DNA of 64,000 nt, from assembly GCA_905182645.1 (NCBI GenBank), contig CAJJCJ010000007.1, positions 62,001 to 126,000 on the forward strand. The letters run 5' to 3'. The position numbers and the translations under genes were made by a program. Under the pieces are notes generated by a model, which had not been told where the DNA came from, did no database searches, and was given only the letters and a program-made list of their open reading frames with translations. Source of the DNA: an uncultured Sulfitobacter sp. (lineage in GTDB: Bacteria > Pseudomonadota > Alphaproteobacteria > Rhodobacterales > Rhodobacteraceae). Below are positions 9,319 through 18,879 of this stretch, one piece after another (positions within the stretch are counted from its first letter, which is position 1; each line of letters begins with the position of its first letter).

Positions 9319-10833
9319 TCAACGCCCTTTGAAAAAACCACCCAGAATGCGGCGTCCTGTGGTGCCTTTCAGCTCTTTCATCACGACGTTGGCCAAGGAT
9401 TCGCCAAAACTATCGCTTTTGGACGACCGTCGCGATGTGGTGCGACCACCATCGTAACGTCGGGCTTTCTTAAACTCGCGCTCTTTTTCTTCTGCAGCTT
9501 CCTCGGCGGCCTCTGCGGCTTCGGCCTCAGCGGCAGCAGCACCGGCACGTTTTGCCAGCATCTCAGACGCGCTTTCGCGATCCAGCGTGATGTCGTATTT
9601 ACCCACCATGTCGAACCCAGCCATGATGGCCGCGCGGGTTTGTCGATCAATCGGGCCCAACTGCGACGACGGCGGACGGATTAATGTGCGCTGGACCACC
9701 TGAGGTATACCTTTGCGGTCAAGGAACGATGTCACTGCCTCGCCAGTTCCCACCTGCTGAATGGCCTCAGCCGTGTCAAAATCGGGGTTATCGCGATAGG
9801 TTTCGGATGCTGTTTTCAGCTCCTTGCGGTCCTTGGCGGTGAATGCGCGCAGCGCGTGCTGCACACGGTTGCCAAGCTGGCCTAACACATCATCAGGAAT
9901 ATCAGCGGGGTTTTGCGTGACAAAATACACGCCAACCCCCTTGGATCGGGTCAAGCGCGCCACCTGTTCAACTTTATGAACCAACGCCTTTGGCGCACCG
10001 TCAAACAACAGATGGGCCTCGTCAAAGAAGAACACCAACTTTGGTTTGTCAGGGTTGCCGACCTCTGGCAGTTCTTCAAACAGCTCTGACAGCAACCACA
10101 ACAAGAACGTCGCGTACAAACGCGGGCTGCCCATCAGTTGATCGGCCGCCAAAATGTTAATTTCGCCGCTCCAATCAGCGGTGACACGCATCAGGTCGGG
10201 CAAATCGAGAGCAGGTTCGCCAAACAGCGCCGCACCGCCTTGGTTTTCCAGCACCAACAATTGACGCTGAATGGCCCCGACGGACGACGACGCGACATTG
10301 CCATACCTCAACGACAGGTCCTTGGCATTTTGACCAACCCAAAGCATCAGCGCCTGCAAATCTTTAAGATCGAGCAACGGCAACCCGTCCTCATCGGCTA
10401 CACGGAAAGCAACGTTTAAGACGCTTTCTTGCACGTCCGTCAGTTCCATCAGGCGCGACAAAAGCAACGGCCCCATCTTGGCGACAGTGGCGCGGATCGG
10501 GTGACCTTGCTTGCCGAACAAATCCCAAAACGTAACCGGATAGCTGTCGTATTGTAGATCTAGCCCGATGGTTTCAGCGCGTTTCATAAACGGGCCATGC
10601 AATTTGTGATCAGGGATGCCCACCACAGCTAGACCAGACAAATCACCTTTGACGGCTCATGAAAACACAGGCACGCCCACGGCTGAAAACCCTTCGGCCA
10701 TAATCTGCAACGTCACGGTTTTACCAGTACCCGTTGCACCCGCCACCAAACCGTGGCGGTTGGCTTTGTCCAAACGCATGGCTTGCGGTGCGCCATGTGC
10801 GTGGCCCCTTTGGGAATAATTCTGTTGGCCCAA
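9319..10833 (-). pseudogene. HerA/YjgR-like ATPase (DUF853) with an in-frame stop
   Basis: Cytoplasmic P-loop ATPase of the HerA-like DUF853 family (E. coli YjgR, about 500 residues). The intact part from 10641 to 9319 carries Walker B LVFFFDEAHLLFD, VYFVTQNPADIPDDVL, and a charged Ala/Glu-rich tail. The expected N terminus is encoded upstream in the same frame: QNYSQRG, then [21 protein letters not shown], which contains Walker A. A TGA at 10657-10659 interrupts the frame where relatives read VPVF..DVKGDLSGLA. The likely start is a TTG at 10831-10833, giving 504 codons including the stop. Without Walker A the downstream fragment would not hydrolyse ATP. Compensating indels in the sequence around 10655-10665 could explain the stop. 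Confidence 0.75.
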
Positions 10834-11194
10834 AGTACATTCCTAAGACTTATCCGCCAGTATAAGCGCACGGGTCGCGGTTCCAACATGTCCCCCGGGC
10901 TGCGCCCGCTCCTCCTTGTTAGACTTGCCGTGCCTTTGGGCACGGCTTTTTATGCTTTCGACAAGCGACTGTCACATGAAATTCTACGCAGTTGACCTCG
11001 TTCCATTCATTTCCTAAATTGATTCAAATTAGTCAGCGAAGTTCGGCATGGAGAAGGCGAATGGGGGTCCTGCGGGGCTTTTTTCTATGGAATAACCCTT
11101 GCGCGAAACGCCGCCCACCACTGCGTATTTTTCACTGACATCGTATCTGTCCCATGATAAACTACCCCTAAATCGCATTGCTAGGAATGACAGA
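10834..11194. other. Gene-free stretch between HerA-like and IalB-like genes
   Basis: No convincing coding frame. It contains an orphan Rho-independent terminator (10927-10951). The real start of the downstream gene is at 11195, so frames opening earlier are probably not translated. A small RNA could be transcribed into the terminator, but I see no clear promoter. Confidence 0.5.
10927..10951 (+). terminator. Strong orphan Rho-independent terminator
   Basis: GCCGTGCC, loop TTTG, GGCACGGC, then TTTTT: a perfect 8-bp GC-rich stem followed by a T run on the plus strand. There is no plus-strand gene upstream within 1.6 kb because the adjacent HerA-like gene is on the other strand. It may therefore end an unannotated small transcript starting around 10.8-10.9 kb. 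Confidence 0.75.
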
Positions 11195-11791
11195 ATGTTG
11201 CAATTGTTAAAGCCACTAGCCATCGGCGCACTGATCCTCGTTGGCGCACCCGTCATGGCACAAGAAACGACCACAGACGTCGAAACCGACGTGGGTTCAA
11301 CATCTGACCTGAGCATGGGCACTGAAGTGACAGATGCGGCGGCGGTCGGCACCCCCTACATTCGCGAAGCATTTGGAGATTGGGCGCTAAGGTGTCTTGT
11401 TGCCGAAGAAGGAACCGTTGATCCTTGTCAGCTTTATCAGCTTTTGAATGACGAAGATGGTAACTCTGTTGCGGAGATCAGCATGTTCCCGCTGCCAAGC
11501 GGTAGCCTTGCGACGGCTGGAGCGACAATAGTTGTTCCTCTTGAAACGCTGCTGACGGAGCAGCTACAAATCTCTGTTGATGGGTCGCCCACACGTCAGT
11601 ATCCGTTTACATTTTGTAATCGCGCAGGCTGCGTCGCACGGGTTGGCTTTACCGTTGAAGATATCAGCCAGTTCAAACGCGGCAACGCAGCGACCTTGCG
11701 TTTAGTACCCGCTGCATCACCAGAAAATCAGGTTGTCTTGAATATCTCGCTTTCCGGCTTCACAGCAGGCTATGCCGCATCCGCTCAGTAA
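11195..11791 (+). CDS. Invasion-associated locus B (IalB) family secreted protein
   Basis: A 198-residue exported protein. The start at 11195 is preferred because AGGA lies just upstream and the residues from there form a signal peptide (MLQLLKPLAIGALILVGAPVMAQ). After a Thr/Asp-rich linker comes the IalB-like domain: FGDWALRCLVAEEG, CQLYQLL, then FTFCNRAGCVARVGF, containing the paired cysteines of the family, and a final NISLSGFTAGY. Members are periplasmic or surface proteins of unknown biochemical role, common in marine Rhodobacterales. It stands alone, followed by a strong terminator at 11811. Confidence 0.85.
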   Translation: MLQLLKPLAIGALILVGAPVMAQETTTDVETDVGSTSDLSMGTEVTDAAAVGTPYIREAFGDWALRCLVAEEGTVDPCQLYQLLNDEDGNSVAEISMFPLPSGSLATAGATIVVPLETLLTEQLQISVDGSPTRQYPFTFCNRAGCVARVGFTVEDISQFKRGNAATLRLVPAASPENQVVLNISLSGFTAGYAASAQ

Positions 11792-11810
11792 GAAAGCCAT
11801 TGGTTGAAAC

Positions 11811-11848
11811 AAAAAAGCCGCCCCTGTGCATGCAGCGGGCGGCTTTTT
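11811..11848. terminator. Bidirectional Rho-independent terminator
   Basis: AAAAAGCCGCCC and GGGCGGCTTTTT form a 12-bp stem with A and T runs on both sides. It separates the IalB-like gene from the convergent ketoacyl synthase gene and should serve both strands. Confidence 0.85.
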
Positions 11849-11869
11849 CAGTCATTGATCTATTGTGAC

Positions 11870-13080
11870 TTACATTTTGCGCAGGGCAATCACGGCATTC
11901 AACCCGCCAAAGGCAAACGCGTTGGACAACACCACATCAACATCAGCATCGCGAGCCTCGTTTGGCACAACATCAAGCGCGCATTCAGGATCAGATTCTT
12001 CATAGCCGATCGTCGGGGCAATCACCCCTTCGCATAGCGCCATCAAGCAGGCCAACAATTCCACAGCGCCCGTGCCACCAATCAAATGACCATGCATCGA
12101 TTTGGTGGATGAGATCATCAGCTTGTCAGCATGCGCGCCAAAAACATCTGCAACAGCGGCACATTCAGTCTTATCATTCGCAGCCGTACCTGTGCCATGA
12201 GCATTGATATAGCCGATTTGATCGGGATTAACTTTGGCATCTTTCAAGGCGCCCGCAATCGCCCGCGCCGCCCCTTGTTTGGACGGCATGACTATATCTG
12301 AAGCATCCGACGACATGGCAAAGCCGGCGACCTCGCATAAAATATGCGCGCCGCGCGCCTTGGCGTGATAATAGTCCTCAAACACGAAAACGCCCGCACC
12401 TTCGCCTTGCACCATCCCGTTGCGGGTCGCTGAAAACGGACGGCAAGCATCGCGAGACATGACGCGCAACCCTTCCCACGCTTTGATCCCACCAAAGCAA
12501 AGCATCGATTCAGATCCGCCTGTGACCATGACCTTCGCCATGCCAGACCGGACCATGTTGAATGCTTGCCCCATGGCATGGTTCGACGACGCACAGGCAG
12601 TGGCCACAGTAAACGACGGGCCGCGAAGGTTGAACTCCATCGATACTTGCGACACGGCGGCATTGTTCATCAGCTTGGGCACGATAAACGGATGCACGCG
12701 GTTTTTACCCTCTTCATAGACGACGCGGTAATTCTCATCTTGGGTATTCAGCCCACCGCCGGACGTCCCAAGGATGACGCCCGATTGGTCCGCCAGATCA
12801 CCTGCAAACACCAATCCCGCTTGGGCAATCGCTTGTCTGGCCGCCAGCAGCGTAAACTGCGTGAACCGGTCATAAAGGGCTATTTGCTGACGGTTAAAAT
12901 GCGTGGTTTCATCATAGTCGCGGACCTGTCCACCTATCTGGATAGACAACCTGTCTACGTCACGAATGTCCAATGGACCAATGCCACAGCGGCCATTTCT
13001 CATCGCATCAAACGTAGCGGCTACATCGTGACCCAGCGGATTGATAGTGCCCGCCCCGGTGATGACAACGCGGGGGGCAT
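11870..13080 (-). CDS. Beta-ketoacyl-ACP synthase (FabF-like), start broken at a C tract
   Basis: Condensing enzyme of the KAS II/FabF family: elongates an acyl chain on ACP with malonyl-ACP. It has the Cys-His-His triad: Cys in VATACASSNHAMG, His in INAHGTGTAANDKTE, His in STKSMHGHLIGGTGAVE, and ends NAFAFGGLNAVI. The usual N terminus RVVITGAGTINPLGHDV is encoded, but the only start codon before it (ATG at 13078-13080, right after the ACP stop) is one base out of frame. It is followed by C6 where C7 would restore the frame (MPPRVVITGAG, 403 residues). As given, translation in frame could start only at 13003, lacking the first 26 residues. It is the last gene of the group transpeptidase-lpxD-ACP-synthase, which suggests a dedicated acyl chain for lipid A or another envelope lipid rather than bulk fatty acids. 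Confidence 0.85.
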
Positions 13081-13081
13081 T

Positions 13082-13339
13082 CTAGGCTCGCTCCGCTTTC
13101 AATTTGTCGACGGCCACAACGATAGATGCAACGGTCGAGATATCAAATGCGCTTTCACTTGGGTTATTTGCGTTAAACGGGACAGTAATATCAAACGCCT
13201 CTTCAATCGCGAAAATGCTTTCCACAAGGGACATGCTGTCGATCCCAAGGTCATCAAGAGAATTGTCCAACGCGACATCGGACGTCTCGAGCATGGCCTG
13301 CTCAGCCAAAATTGCGATCACTTGATCTTGGGTCGTCAT
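13082..13339 (-). CDS. Acyl carrier protein (specialised)
   Basis: An 85-residue acidic carrier protein with the phosphopantetheine attachment Ser in LDDLGIDSMSLVESIFAIEE (GIDSMS). It differs from the housekeeping AcpP (normally DSLD) and sits between lpxD and a ketoacyl synthase gene, not next to fabD/fabG. The arrangement resembles the AcpXL systems of Rhizobiales, which make a very long lipid A acyl chain; that parallel is inference. The stop is followed after one base by the ATG of the ketoacyl synthase, implying coupling. Confidence 0.88.
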   Translation of the reverse strand: MTTQDQVIAILAEQAMLETSDVALDNSLDDLGIDSMSLVESIFAIEEAFDITVPFNANNPSESAFDISTVASIVVAVDKLKAERA

Positions 13340-13369
13340 ATTTTAATCCTGCAAGCTATTGATGCTGAT

Positions 13370-14443
13370 TTAGTCTCTCTCGTCGGGTTTTGTTACCGCC
13401 TTGCGACGAATATTCGCTTGCCGCAATTGCCGCTCTCGCGCACGGTAGGCAAGCATCTGTTGCGCTGGGTAGCCCATCATAAAGCTGCCAGCAGGCACAT
13501 CAGACAACACAATGGCAGCGCCACCAATGACACAATCCGCGCCCACAGTCAGGTTATCGCCAACCCCCGATTTACCACCAAGCACAGTTCGGTCGCCAAT
13601 GCGCGCGGACCCAGCAACAGCCGCCTGCGCACAAAGCAAACAGTCATCACCAATTTCAACATTATGGCCGATTTGCACGAGATTATCGACCTTTGTGCCG
13701 CTCCCTACAGACGTGGCGCGGATTGTGCCTGCGTCCACAGCACTATTTGCGCCGATCTCAACATCGTCACCAATCACCACACCACCCAACGAATGAATGC
13801 GGTGCTGGGTCGGATCATCAAGGGCCGTAAACGGTGTTTTGCCCAGCGTCTTGCGGCCAATTTCAACATTTGACGGGGTCGCTGTGACAAAGGAGAATCC
13901 ATCGCCGCCAAGCACAACATTGGGCTGCAAAACAACATGGGCACCAATACGCACGCGGCGCAAGATACGCACACCCGCATGAATTTGCGCATTGTCACCG
14001 ATGACAACACCGGCACCAATGCTGACATATTCGGCAATCTGGCACAGATCACCGACGACGGCGCCGGCACCGACTACAGTAAAATGGCCAATTGATACCC
14101 CCTGCCCGATCTGGGCACTTGGGTCGATAGCGGCATGTGGACTGATGCCCACAACGACGGGTGCGCTATCCATCATCTGGGTCAGGCCAGCCATGGCCAG
14201 ACGGGCGCGCGGGGCTTCAATTGCAGCCTCAAGCCCCAATGCTTGCCAATCGGCACCCACCCACACAACTGCCGCGCGGGCTTGGCCCTGCGCCAACGCA
14301 TCGCCATATGCAGGCGACATCGCAAGCGCCAGATCATCAGGCCCCGCAGTTGCAGGTTCCGACAAGCCAGAGATGGACAGATCAACCGCGCCGTAGGCCT
14401 TTGCCCCCAGCGCCGCTGCAATATCTTTGACAGTCTGTGTCAT
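13370..14443 (-). CDS. lpxD: UDP-3-O-acylglucosamine N-acyltransferase LpxD
   Basis: Third step of lipid A synthesis: adds a 3-hydroxyacyl chain from ACP to the amino group of UDP-3-O-acyl-glucosamine. The 357-residue protein has the N-terminal uridine-binding domain (residues 1-100), then a left-handed beta-helix of hexapeptide repeats (IGQGVSIGHFTVVGAGAVVG and onward). The catalytic His region is VQIGHNVEIGDD. A C-terminal helix (AYRARERQLRQANIRRK) would bind the ACP. It lies 30 bp before the ACP gene and 27 bp after the L,D-transpeptidase gene, so all four genes probably form one transcript. Confidence 0.92.
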   Translation of the reverse strand: MTQTVKDIAAALGAKAYGAVDLSISGLSEPATAGPDDLALAMSPAYGDALAQGQARAAVVWVGADWQALGLEAAIEAPRARLAMAGLTQMMDSAPVVVGISPHAAIDPSAQIGQGVSIGHFTVVGAGAVVGDLCQIAEYVSIGAGVVIGDNAQIHAGVRILRRVRIGAHVVLQPNVVLGGDGFSFVTATPSNVEIGRKTLGKTPFTALDDPTQHRIHSLGGVVIGDDVEIGANSAVDAGTIRATSVGSGTKVDNLVQIGHNVEIGDDCLLCAQAAVAGSARIGDRTVLGGKSGVGDNLTVGADCVIGGAAIVLSDVPAGSFMMGYPAQQMLAYRARERQLRQANIRRKAVTKPDERD

Positions 14444-14470
14444 ATATCAACCCCGTATTCGGGTTCAGAC

Positions 14471-16069
14471 TTAGCCTTGAACGGCGCGGACTGCTACCCC
14501 TTCACGGGCCAGCGCGTTCCAGATCCGTGAATCGCGGTTATAGATGTCACGACGGAACTGAAGCCCCCCCGTCACATTTGTAAAAGCGGTGCGGTATACG
14601 ATGTGAACTGGAACTGGTTGTTGCAGGTCCACCCGTTTTTCAAGACCCGGGCGCAAATGCGCCTGAAAGAATCCCTCTGGGTCGCTTTCTTGCTTGGCCA
14701 GCAACGCATAGGCAAAATCAAACGGATCATTCAAACGCACACAACCATGGCTAAACGCGCGAACTTCGCGGCCAAACAATGATTTGGACGGGGTGTCATG
14801 TAGGTAGATGTTGTATTTGTTTGGAAAGATAAACTTGACCAAACCGAGCGCGTTGCCTTCGGACGGCCCCTGACGCATCGAATAAGGGAACGTCTTTGCG
14901 GTGTACGCGTTGAAATCAATTGCCCCCCGCGACACGATAAGGCCACGGCTATCTGTGACATCCAGTTGGCTGACGGCATTCGCGTTACTTTGCAGTAACG
15001 GCAAGTATTCTTTGGTGATGATAGAGCGCGGAACATACCAGCTTGGATTGATAACCATGAACTCCATGACATCGGAAAACTCGGGTGTTTCACGATCCTT
15101 TGGGGTGGCCCCAATAACGGAGCGGGTCGAAAACGTGACGCGGTCATTATCGACAATAGCGGCGGTAAAGTCCGTCAAATTGATCCAAACATGGCGCTCA
15201 CCACGGGGGCGGTTGATCCAACGTTCACGCTCCATCGCAACAATGACAGACTGCAATCGGCTGGCCATCGGGATATTCAACTGACGCATGGTGCCGGAAC
15301 CAACGGTGCCATCCACGACCAACCCGTGAGCTTGCTGAAACCGCTGTACAGCAGCTTGGATCGCAGCATCATAGGTCTGCGTAGCCGTCCGCTCTAAGAA
15401 ACCCATTGCGATCAGGCGGTTACGAAGACTGACAACCTTGTCGCCTGCAGCACCCAGCGTAAGCAAATTTGCATTCACACTAGGGCCCCAACCGCCATTG
15501 CCAAGCATCCGCTCAAGCCGCAGCTTTTCACGCATCAAGCGGGTGTATTCTGGAGAACTAGGCGGCAAAGCCCGCAAAAAACCCGCAGGGCTCGACTGTG
15601 CAAAGGCTTGCAGCGTGCCAAGACGAGACCGGTAAGGAACTTCGCGCGCAATAGCACTGACGACAGCTGACGGGCGCAGCATGCCAGCTTGGATGTCGCG
15701 GGCATAAGACATGAACAAGCGGCTTAGCTCGACTTCCATGCGACCTTGGTCAGCGGGTGTTGATGCGGCGCGCAACTGCGCCATAAGCGCGTTTGCATCA
15801 TATTTTGCGGCTGGCAGGCCGTGGTTTGCAGCACTCGCAAAAGCTTCCATTAAGGCGTTACGGCGGGACCGGTCGGCGGTGCCGCTCCAAATACCCTGAA
15901 ATTCACGGGCACGGTAAAACGCAGTCAAATCTTCATCACGGGCAGCGGCTTCGGCGACGGTTTGGCGAAACGCAGTATCTTGGGCGGCTGCCGGAGCGAC
16001 AAAAACCGATAGCAAAAGGCTCGCAGTCAAAAATAACCGGATGGTAAGTGACGATAATGATATGAACAT
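14471..16069 (-). CDS. L,D-transpeptidase, YcbB/LdtD-like
   Basis: Periplasmic YkuD-family L,D-transpeptidase that makes 3-3 cross-links or links proteins to peptidoglycan. I start it at 16069 because a GGGGGAC Shine-Dalgarno lies just upstream and the next residues form a signal peptide (LTIRLFLTASLLLSVFVAPAAAQ); an upstream in-frame ATG at 16165 adds an implausible leader. A peptidoglycan-binding domain is at about residues 210-270 (DAAIQAAVQRFQQAHGLVVDG), and the YkuD domain carries the catalytic SHGCVRLNDPFDFA. The scaffold matches the large LdtD type. It diverges from a DUF882 (YcbK-like) gene; ycbB and ycbK are also neighbours in E. coli. Confidence 0.9.
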   Translation of the reverse strand: MFISLSSLTIRLFLTASLLLSVFVAPAAAQDTAFRQTVAEAAARDEDLTAFYRAREFQGIWSGTADRSRRNALMEAFASAANHGLPAAKYDANALMAQLRAASTPADQGRMEVELSRLFMSYARDIQAGMLRPSAVVSAIAREVPYRSRLGTLQAFAQSSPAGFLRALPPSSPEYTRLMREKLRLERMLGNGGWGPSVNANLLTLGAAGDKVVSLRNRLIAMGFLERTATQTYDAAIQAAVQRFQQAHGLVVDGTVGSGTMRQLNIPMASRLQSVIVAMERERWINRPRGERHVWINLTDFTAAIVDNDRVTFSTRSVIGATPKDRETPEFSDVMEFMVINPSWYVPRSIITKEYLPLLQSNANAVSQLDVTDSRGLIVSRGAIDFNAYTAKTFPYSMRQGPSEGNALGLVKFIFPNKYNIYLHDTPSKSLFGREVRAFSHGCVRLNDPFDFAYALLAKQESDPEGFFQAHLRPGLEKRVDLQQPVPVHIVYRTAFTNVTGGLQFRRDIYNRDSRIWNALAREGVAVRAVQG

Positions 16070-16411
16070 AAGTCCCCCACAGAACATAATAAGATGTTTC
16101 CGCTCCAAAATGCGACAGAAATGATGCACTAGTATCAGAATTCTGTACCACAAGAGTCCACTCACAAACCCGATAGGTGTGATTTGTTTCTAAAGTTTGT
16201 TGCGTCAACGCACATGCATAAAGGCAACATCACGAGAAATCCTTAAAAAGTGCGCAAAATTTCGCCTATTACCCCCTTGTTTACCATGGCTAACCAAAAC
16301 AGGGGTTGGTCAACGAATCATCCTATGCAATAAAATGCATACATCTGGGGATAGATGAAAACGCCGCGGTAACACGGGACTAAATTAAGCGACGGGACAG
16401 GCGCTAAAAAT
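16070..16411. other. Divergent promoter region, transpeptidase / DUF882
   Basis: About 340 bp without a gene, AT-richer than its surroundings. It must hold the promoters of both divergent genes. I see no operator or hairpin that can be named with confidence. Confidence 0.5.
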
Positions 16412-16981
16412 ATGAAAAAGATCGGCTCTACGGGCGTAACCCGGCGTGGAATTTTGGGTGCATTTGCGGCAACGGTCGTTATTGCAGCACCCACTTATTC
16501 AAATGCAGCAGGTTTCCTGCGTGGCGGCGGCGACGTGCGACGTATCCAGATGTTTTCTGGTCGGACAGGCGAACGGCTCGATACGATCTATTGGATTGAA
16601 GGCGAGTATATCGGCGAGGCGATCCGCGAAGTGAATACATTCATGCGAGATTGGCGGACCGGTCAGGTAATTGATATTGATACACGTACCATCGACATCA
16701 TAGCGGCAACTCACAATCTGATGGACGCCAACGAGCCCTATATGATGTTGTCTGGCTATCGGTCGCCACAGACCAATACAATGCTCCGCAGTCGATCCCG
16801 TAACGTGGCAAAAAATTCGTTGCATGTGCTTGGGCAGGCCGCTGATTTACGCTTAAACGGACGCTCTACGGACCAGATGTCACGTGCCGCAAAATCAGTT
16901 CGTGCTGGTGGTGTCGGTCGTTACCGTGGATCAAACTTTGTCCATATGGACTGCGGACCGATACGCAGCTGGAACGGATAA
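16412..16981 (+). CDS. Tat-exported DUF882 / YcbK-like peptidase family protein
   Basis: A 189-residue protein with a twin-arginine signal (TRRGILGAFAATVVIAAPTYSNA), so probably exported folded to the periplasm. The mature domain is DUF882, related to M15 D,D- and L,D-carboxypeptidases: YMMLSGYRSPQTN, SLHVLGQAADLRL and FVHMDCGPIR supply the putative zinc ligands His, Asp and His. Members trim or remodel peptidoglycan peptides (E. coli MepK cleaves 3-3 cross-links, a fitting partner for the divergent L,D-transpeptidase). A terminator follows at 17009. Confidence 0.88.
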   Translation: MKKIGSTGVTRRGILGAFAATVVIAAPTYSNAAGFLRGGGDVRRIQMFSGRTGERLDTIYWIEGEYIGEAIREVNTFMRDWRTGQVIDIDTRTIDIIAATHNLMDANEPYMMLSGYRSPQTNTMLRSRSRNVAKNSLHVLGQAADLRLNGRSTDQMSRAAKSVRAGGVGRYRGSNFVHMDCGPIRSWNG

Positions 16982-17008
16982 CCCACAAATACATAGCGCA
17001 TAAAATTG

Positions 17009-17030
17009 ACACCCTATAGGGTGTTTTTTT
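17009..17030 (+). terminator. Rho-independent terminator after the DUF882 gene
   Basis: ACACCCTATAGGGTGT forms a self-complementary stem followed by seven T residues, 28 bases past the DUF882 stop. It is the last chromosomal feature before the island boundary. Confidence 0.8.
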
Positions 17031-17047
17031 ATGGGAGATGTTCAAAG

Positions 17048-17065
17048 TTATTGGTGCACCCTACA
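17048..17065. repeat. Left attachment site of genomic island (18-bp direct repeat)
   Basis: TTATTGGTGCACCCTACA matches exactly the 3' end of the tRNA-Arg(CCG) gene and flank at 22855-22872. Fifteen of its bases are tRNA acceptor/CCA and T-arm sequence. It lies 144 bp before an integrase gene, as expected for the site left when an element integrates into a tRNA 3' end. Confidence 0.88.
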
Positions 17066-17170
17066 TGCATCCAACAGCCATACCATAGCGCCTCACAATA
17101 CCTCAATTTCCCTTATTTAATTGACTACTATTTCCCGTCAAGTTTCAGGGCGTCTTGTAATGTCTCACCA

Positions 17171-17205
17171 TATCCCCCACTTATTGGGGGATAATTTGGG
17201 GGATA
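17171..17205. promoter_or_regulatory. GGGGGATA repeats before the integrase
   Basis: TATCCCCC and GGGGGATA form an 8-bp inverted repeat (17171-17193, 7-base loop), and GGGGGATA recurs at 17198-17205, ending 3 bases before the TTG start of the integrase. The array probably serves as a binding site for the integrase (arm sites) or its repressor. Function is inferred from position. Confidence 0.5.
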
Positions 17206-17208
17206 CGA

Positions 17209-18392
17209 TTGACCAAGCTCACTGCACTATTCGTTAAATCCGCGCTGGCTGGAAAACATGAGGACGGAAATGGCCTGCGGCTCATCAAGCGTAAGGACGG
17301 TGGAGGCCAATGGGTGTTTCGCTACACTATCCACGGTTGGCGCCGTGAAATCGGCTTGGGCGGCATCTCTGCCGTTTCGCTGAAAGATGCGCGCAAAATC
17401 GCAGCTGGCCTCAGGGCCGCCGTAGCGCGCGGCATAGACCCCATCAAGAAAAGGGCGCAGGAGCAGCGGGAAGCTGAGCGCAGTATGCACTTGCTCAAGG
17501 ACGTTGCACTTGATGCATTTGAAAGCCTGAAGGCAGAGTTGAAGGGCGACGGCAAAGCAGGGCGCTGGTACAGCCCCCTCGAATTGCATATGCTTCCCAA
17601 ACTAGGTGGCCTGCCCATCACTGAGCTGGATCAACAAGATATCCGCACCACGCTAGAGCCAATCTGGCATAGTAAATAAGCCACGGCCAAGAAGGCTGCC
17701 GATCGGCTCAAAAGGGGTTATTGCGCATGCAGCGGCCCTTGGGCTGGACGTCGATCTGCAAGTTGTTGAAAAAGCTAAGGCCCTTCTCGGTCGTCAACGG
17801 CACGAAGTCACATCCATTCCAAGTATGCCTTGGTCCGCAGTTCCGGAGTTCTAGAAGCCTAGAAGAGCCGACGATCACCCACCTCGCACTGCGCCTGCTC
17901 ATCCTCACGGGGCTACGATCCAATCCAATACGATTTGCGCGGCTCGATGAGATCGACCGAGATGTGTAGACCGTCCCTGCAGACAACATGAAAGCCCGCT
18001 TAGGCAAGGCAAAAAACTTTCGCGTCCCGCTATCCGAAGAAGCACGGCATGTCATTCAACTCGCCCTGCCCTATGAGCGCGATGGCTATCTATTTCCTTC
18101 GGCACGGAGAGGCGTCAGCAGTGACGCAACCATGGCGAGGCATATGGAGCGAAAGGGGTTGTCGGCCCGACCCCACGGCTTCAGATCAAGTCTGAGGACG
18201 TGGTTGGCTGACAAAACCAACGCACCCCATGAAGTTGCTGAGGCCGTGCTGGCACACATCACAGACAGCAAGGTCGTGCGCACCTATCGTCAGACCAACT
18301 ATCTCGACCAGAGGCGCGTTCTGCTCGAACATTGGACGCGGTACTCCTTACAAAGAGATGCAGATGTCATCGATATCGGAGCAAGAAAATGA
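17209..18392 (+). pseudogene. Tyrosine-type integrase of the P4/DUF4102 class, inactivated
   Basis: Island integrase that would have recombined attP with the tRNA-Arg 3' end. The N terminus from a TTG at 17209 has the DUF4102 arm-binding domain (GNGLRLIKRKDGGGQWVFRY, ISAVSLKDARKIAAGLRAAV). The catalytic half is visible in later frames: LRLLILTGLRSNPIRFARLDEI with the first catalytic Arg, then HGFRSSLRTWLADKT, AEAVLAHITDSKVVRTYRQT with the Tyr. Lesions: TAA at 17677-17679; an extra base in the A4G4 run near 17713; a short deletion near 17850 around TTCTAGAAGC; and TAG at 17967-17969 where relatives read DVWTVP. Four independent lesions make this a genuine pseudogene. Confidence 0.88.
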
Positions 18393-18879
18393 CAGAAATC
18401 GACAATCCCTTTGATGGCGAGGCTGCGCGGATAATTCATCAGCAGGACGTCACTGAACAGCAGGCACGCGACTTCGTCGTTCTTCGTTACCTGAAAGAAC
18501 GCGACACTCGGGCGCTGGCTCATTGGCTGAGGGCGACTATTTCCCCAGCGAAGCAGTCAGACGGTTGTTCTCATTCATGCTTCAGCCCGTGCGAACGGAC
18601 GCGGATGATCCCGATAAGAATTACACTTGCAGCCTTGAAGCAGTGCCATTTGAATTGAAGGCTAAACGGAGGGACGGCAAACGAGGCGCCCCAAAAAATC
18701 CAGTGTCAGACGAGCGAAATCAAGCAATATCAGATTACTACGATCGTCGCATGACTGAGATCGGCGTAGGTCACTACGAGACCATCATCGCGGAGCTGGT
18801 CGATCTACTCAAACCAGACATAAACGAGAGCGCCATACGTGAAGCCATAAAAAACCGATCCCCAAAATCTGGCTCGTGA
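18389..18879 (+). pseudogene. Island hypothetical gene, probably frameshifted
   Basis: Starts at an ATG overlapping the integrase stop (ATGA), MTEIDNPFDGEAARIIHQQD, and reads QQARDFVVLRYLKERDTRALAHWL. A second frame then carries AEGDYFPSEAVRRLFSFML and a basic, helical C terminus to 18879 (YDRRMTEIGVGHYETIIAEL). The frames join naturally at HWL/AEGDYF if one base is lost near 18525, giving about 163 residues. I do not recognise the family. It was presumably translated with the integrase, and its decay fits that of the integrase. Confidence 0.55.

Noticed and set aside
12566-13873. Long plus-strand frame opposite the ketoacyl synthase, ACP and lpxD genes
   Set aside because: No domain and atypical composition (rich in His, Arg and Asn); the opposite strand encodes three clear family members.
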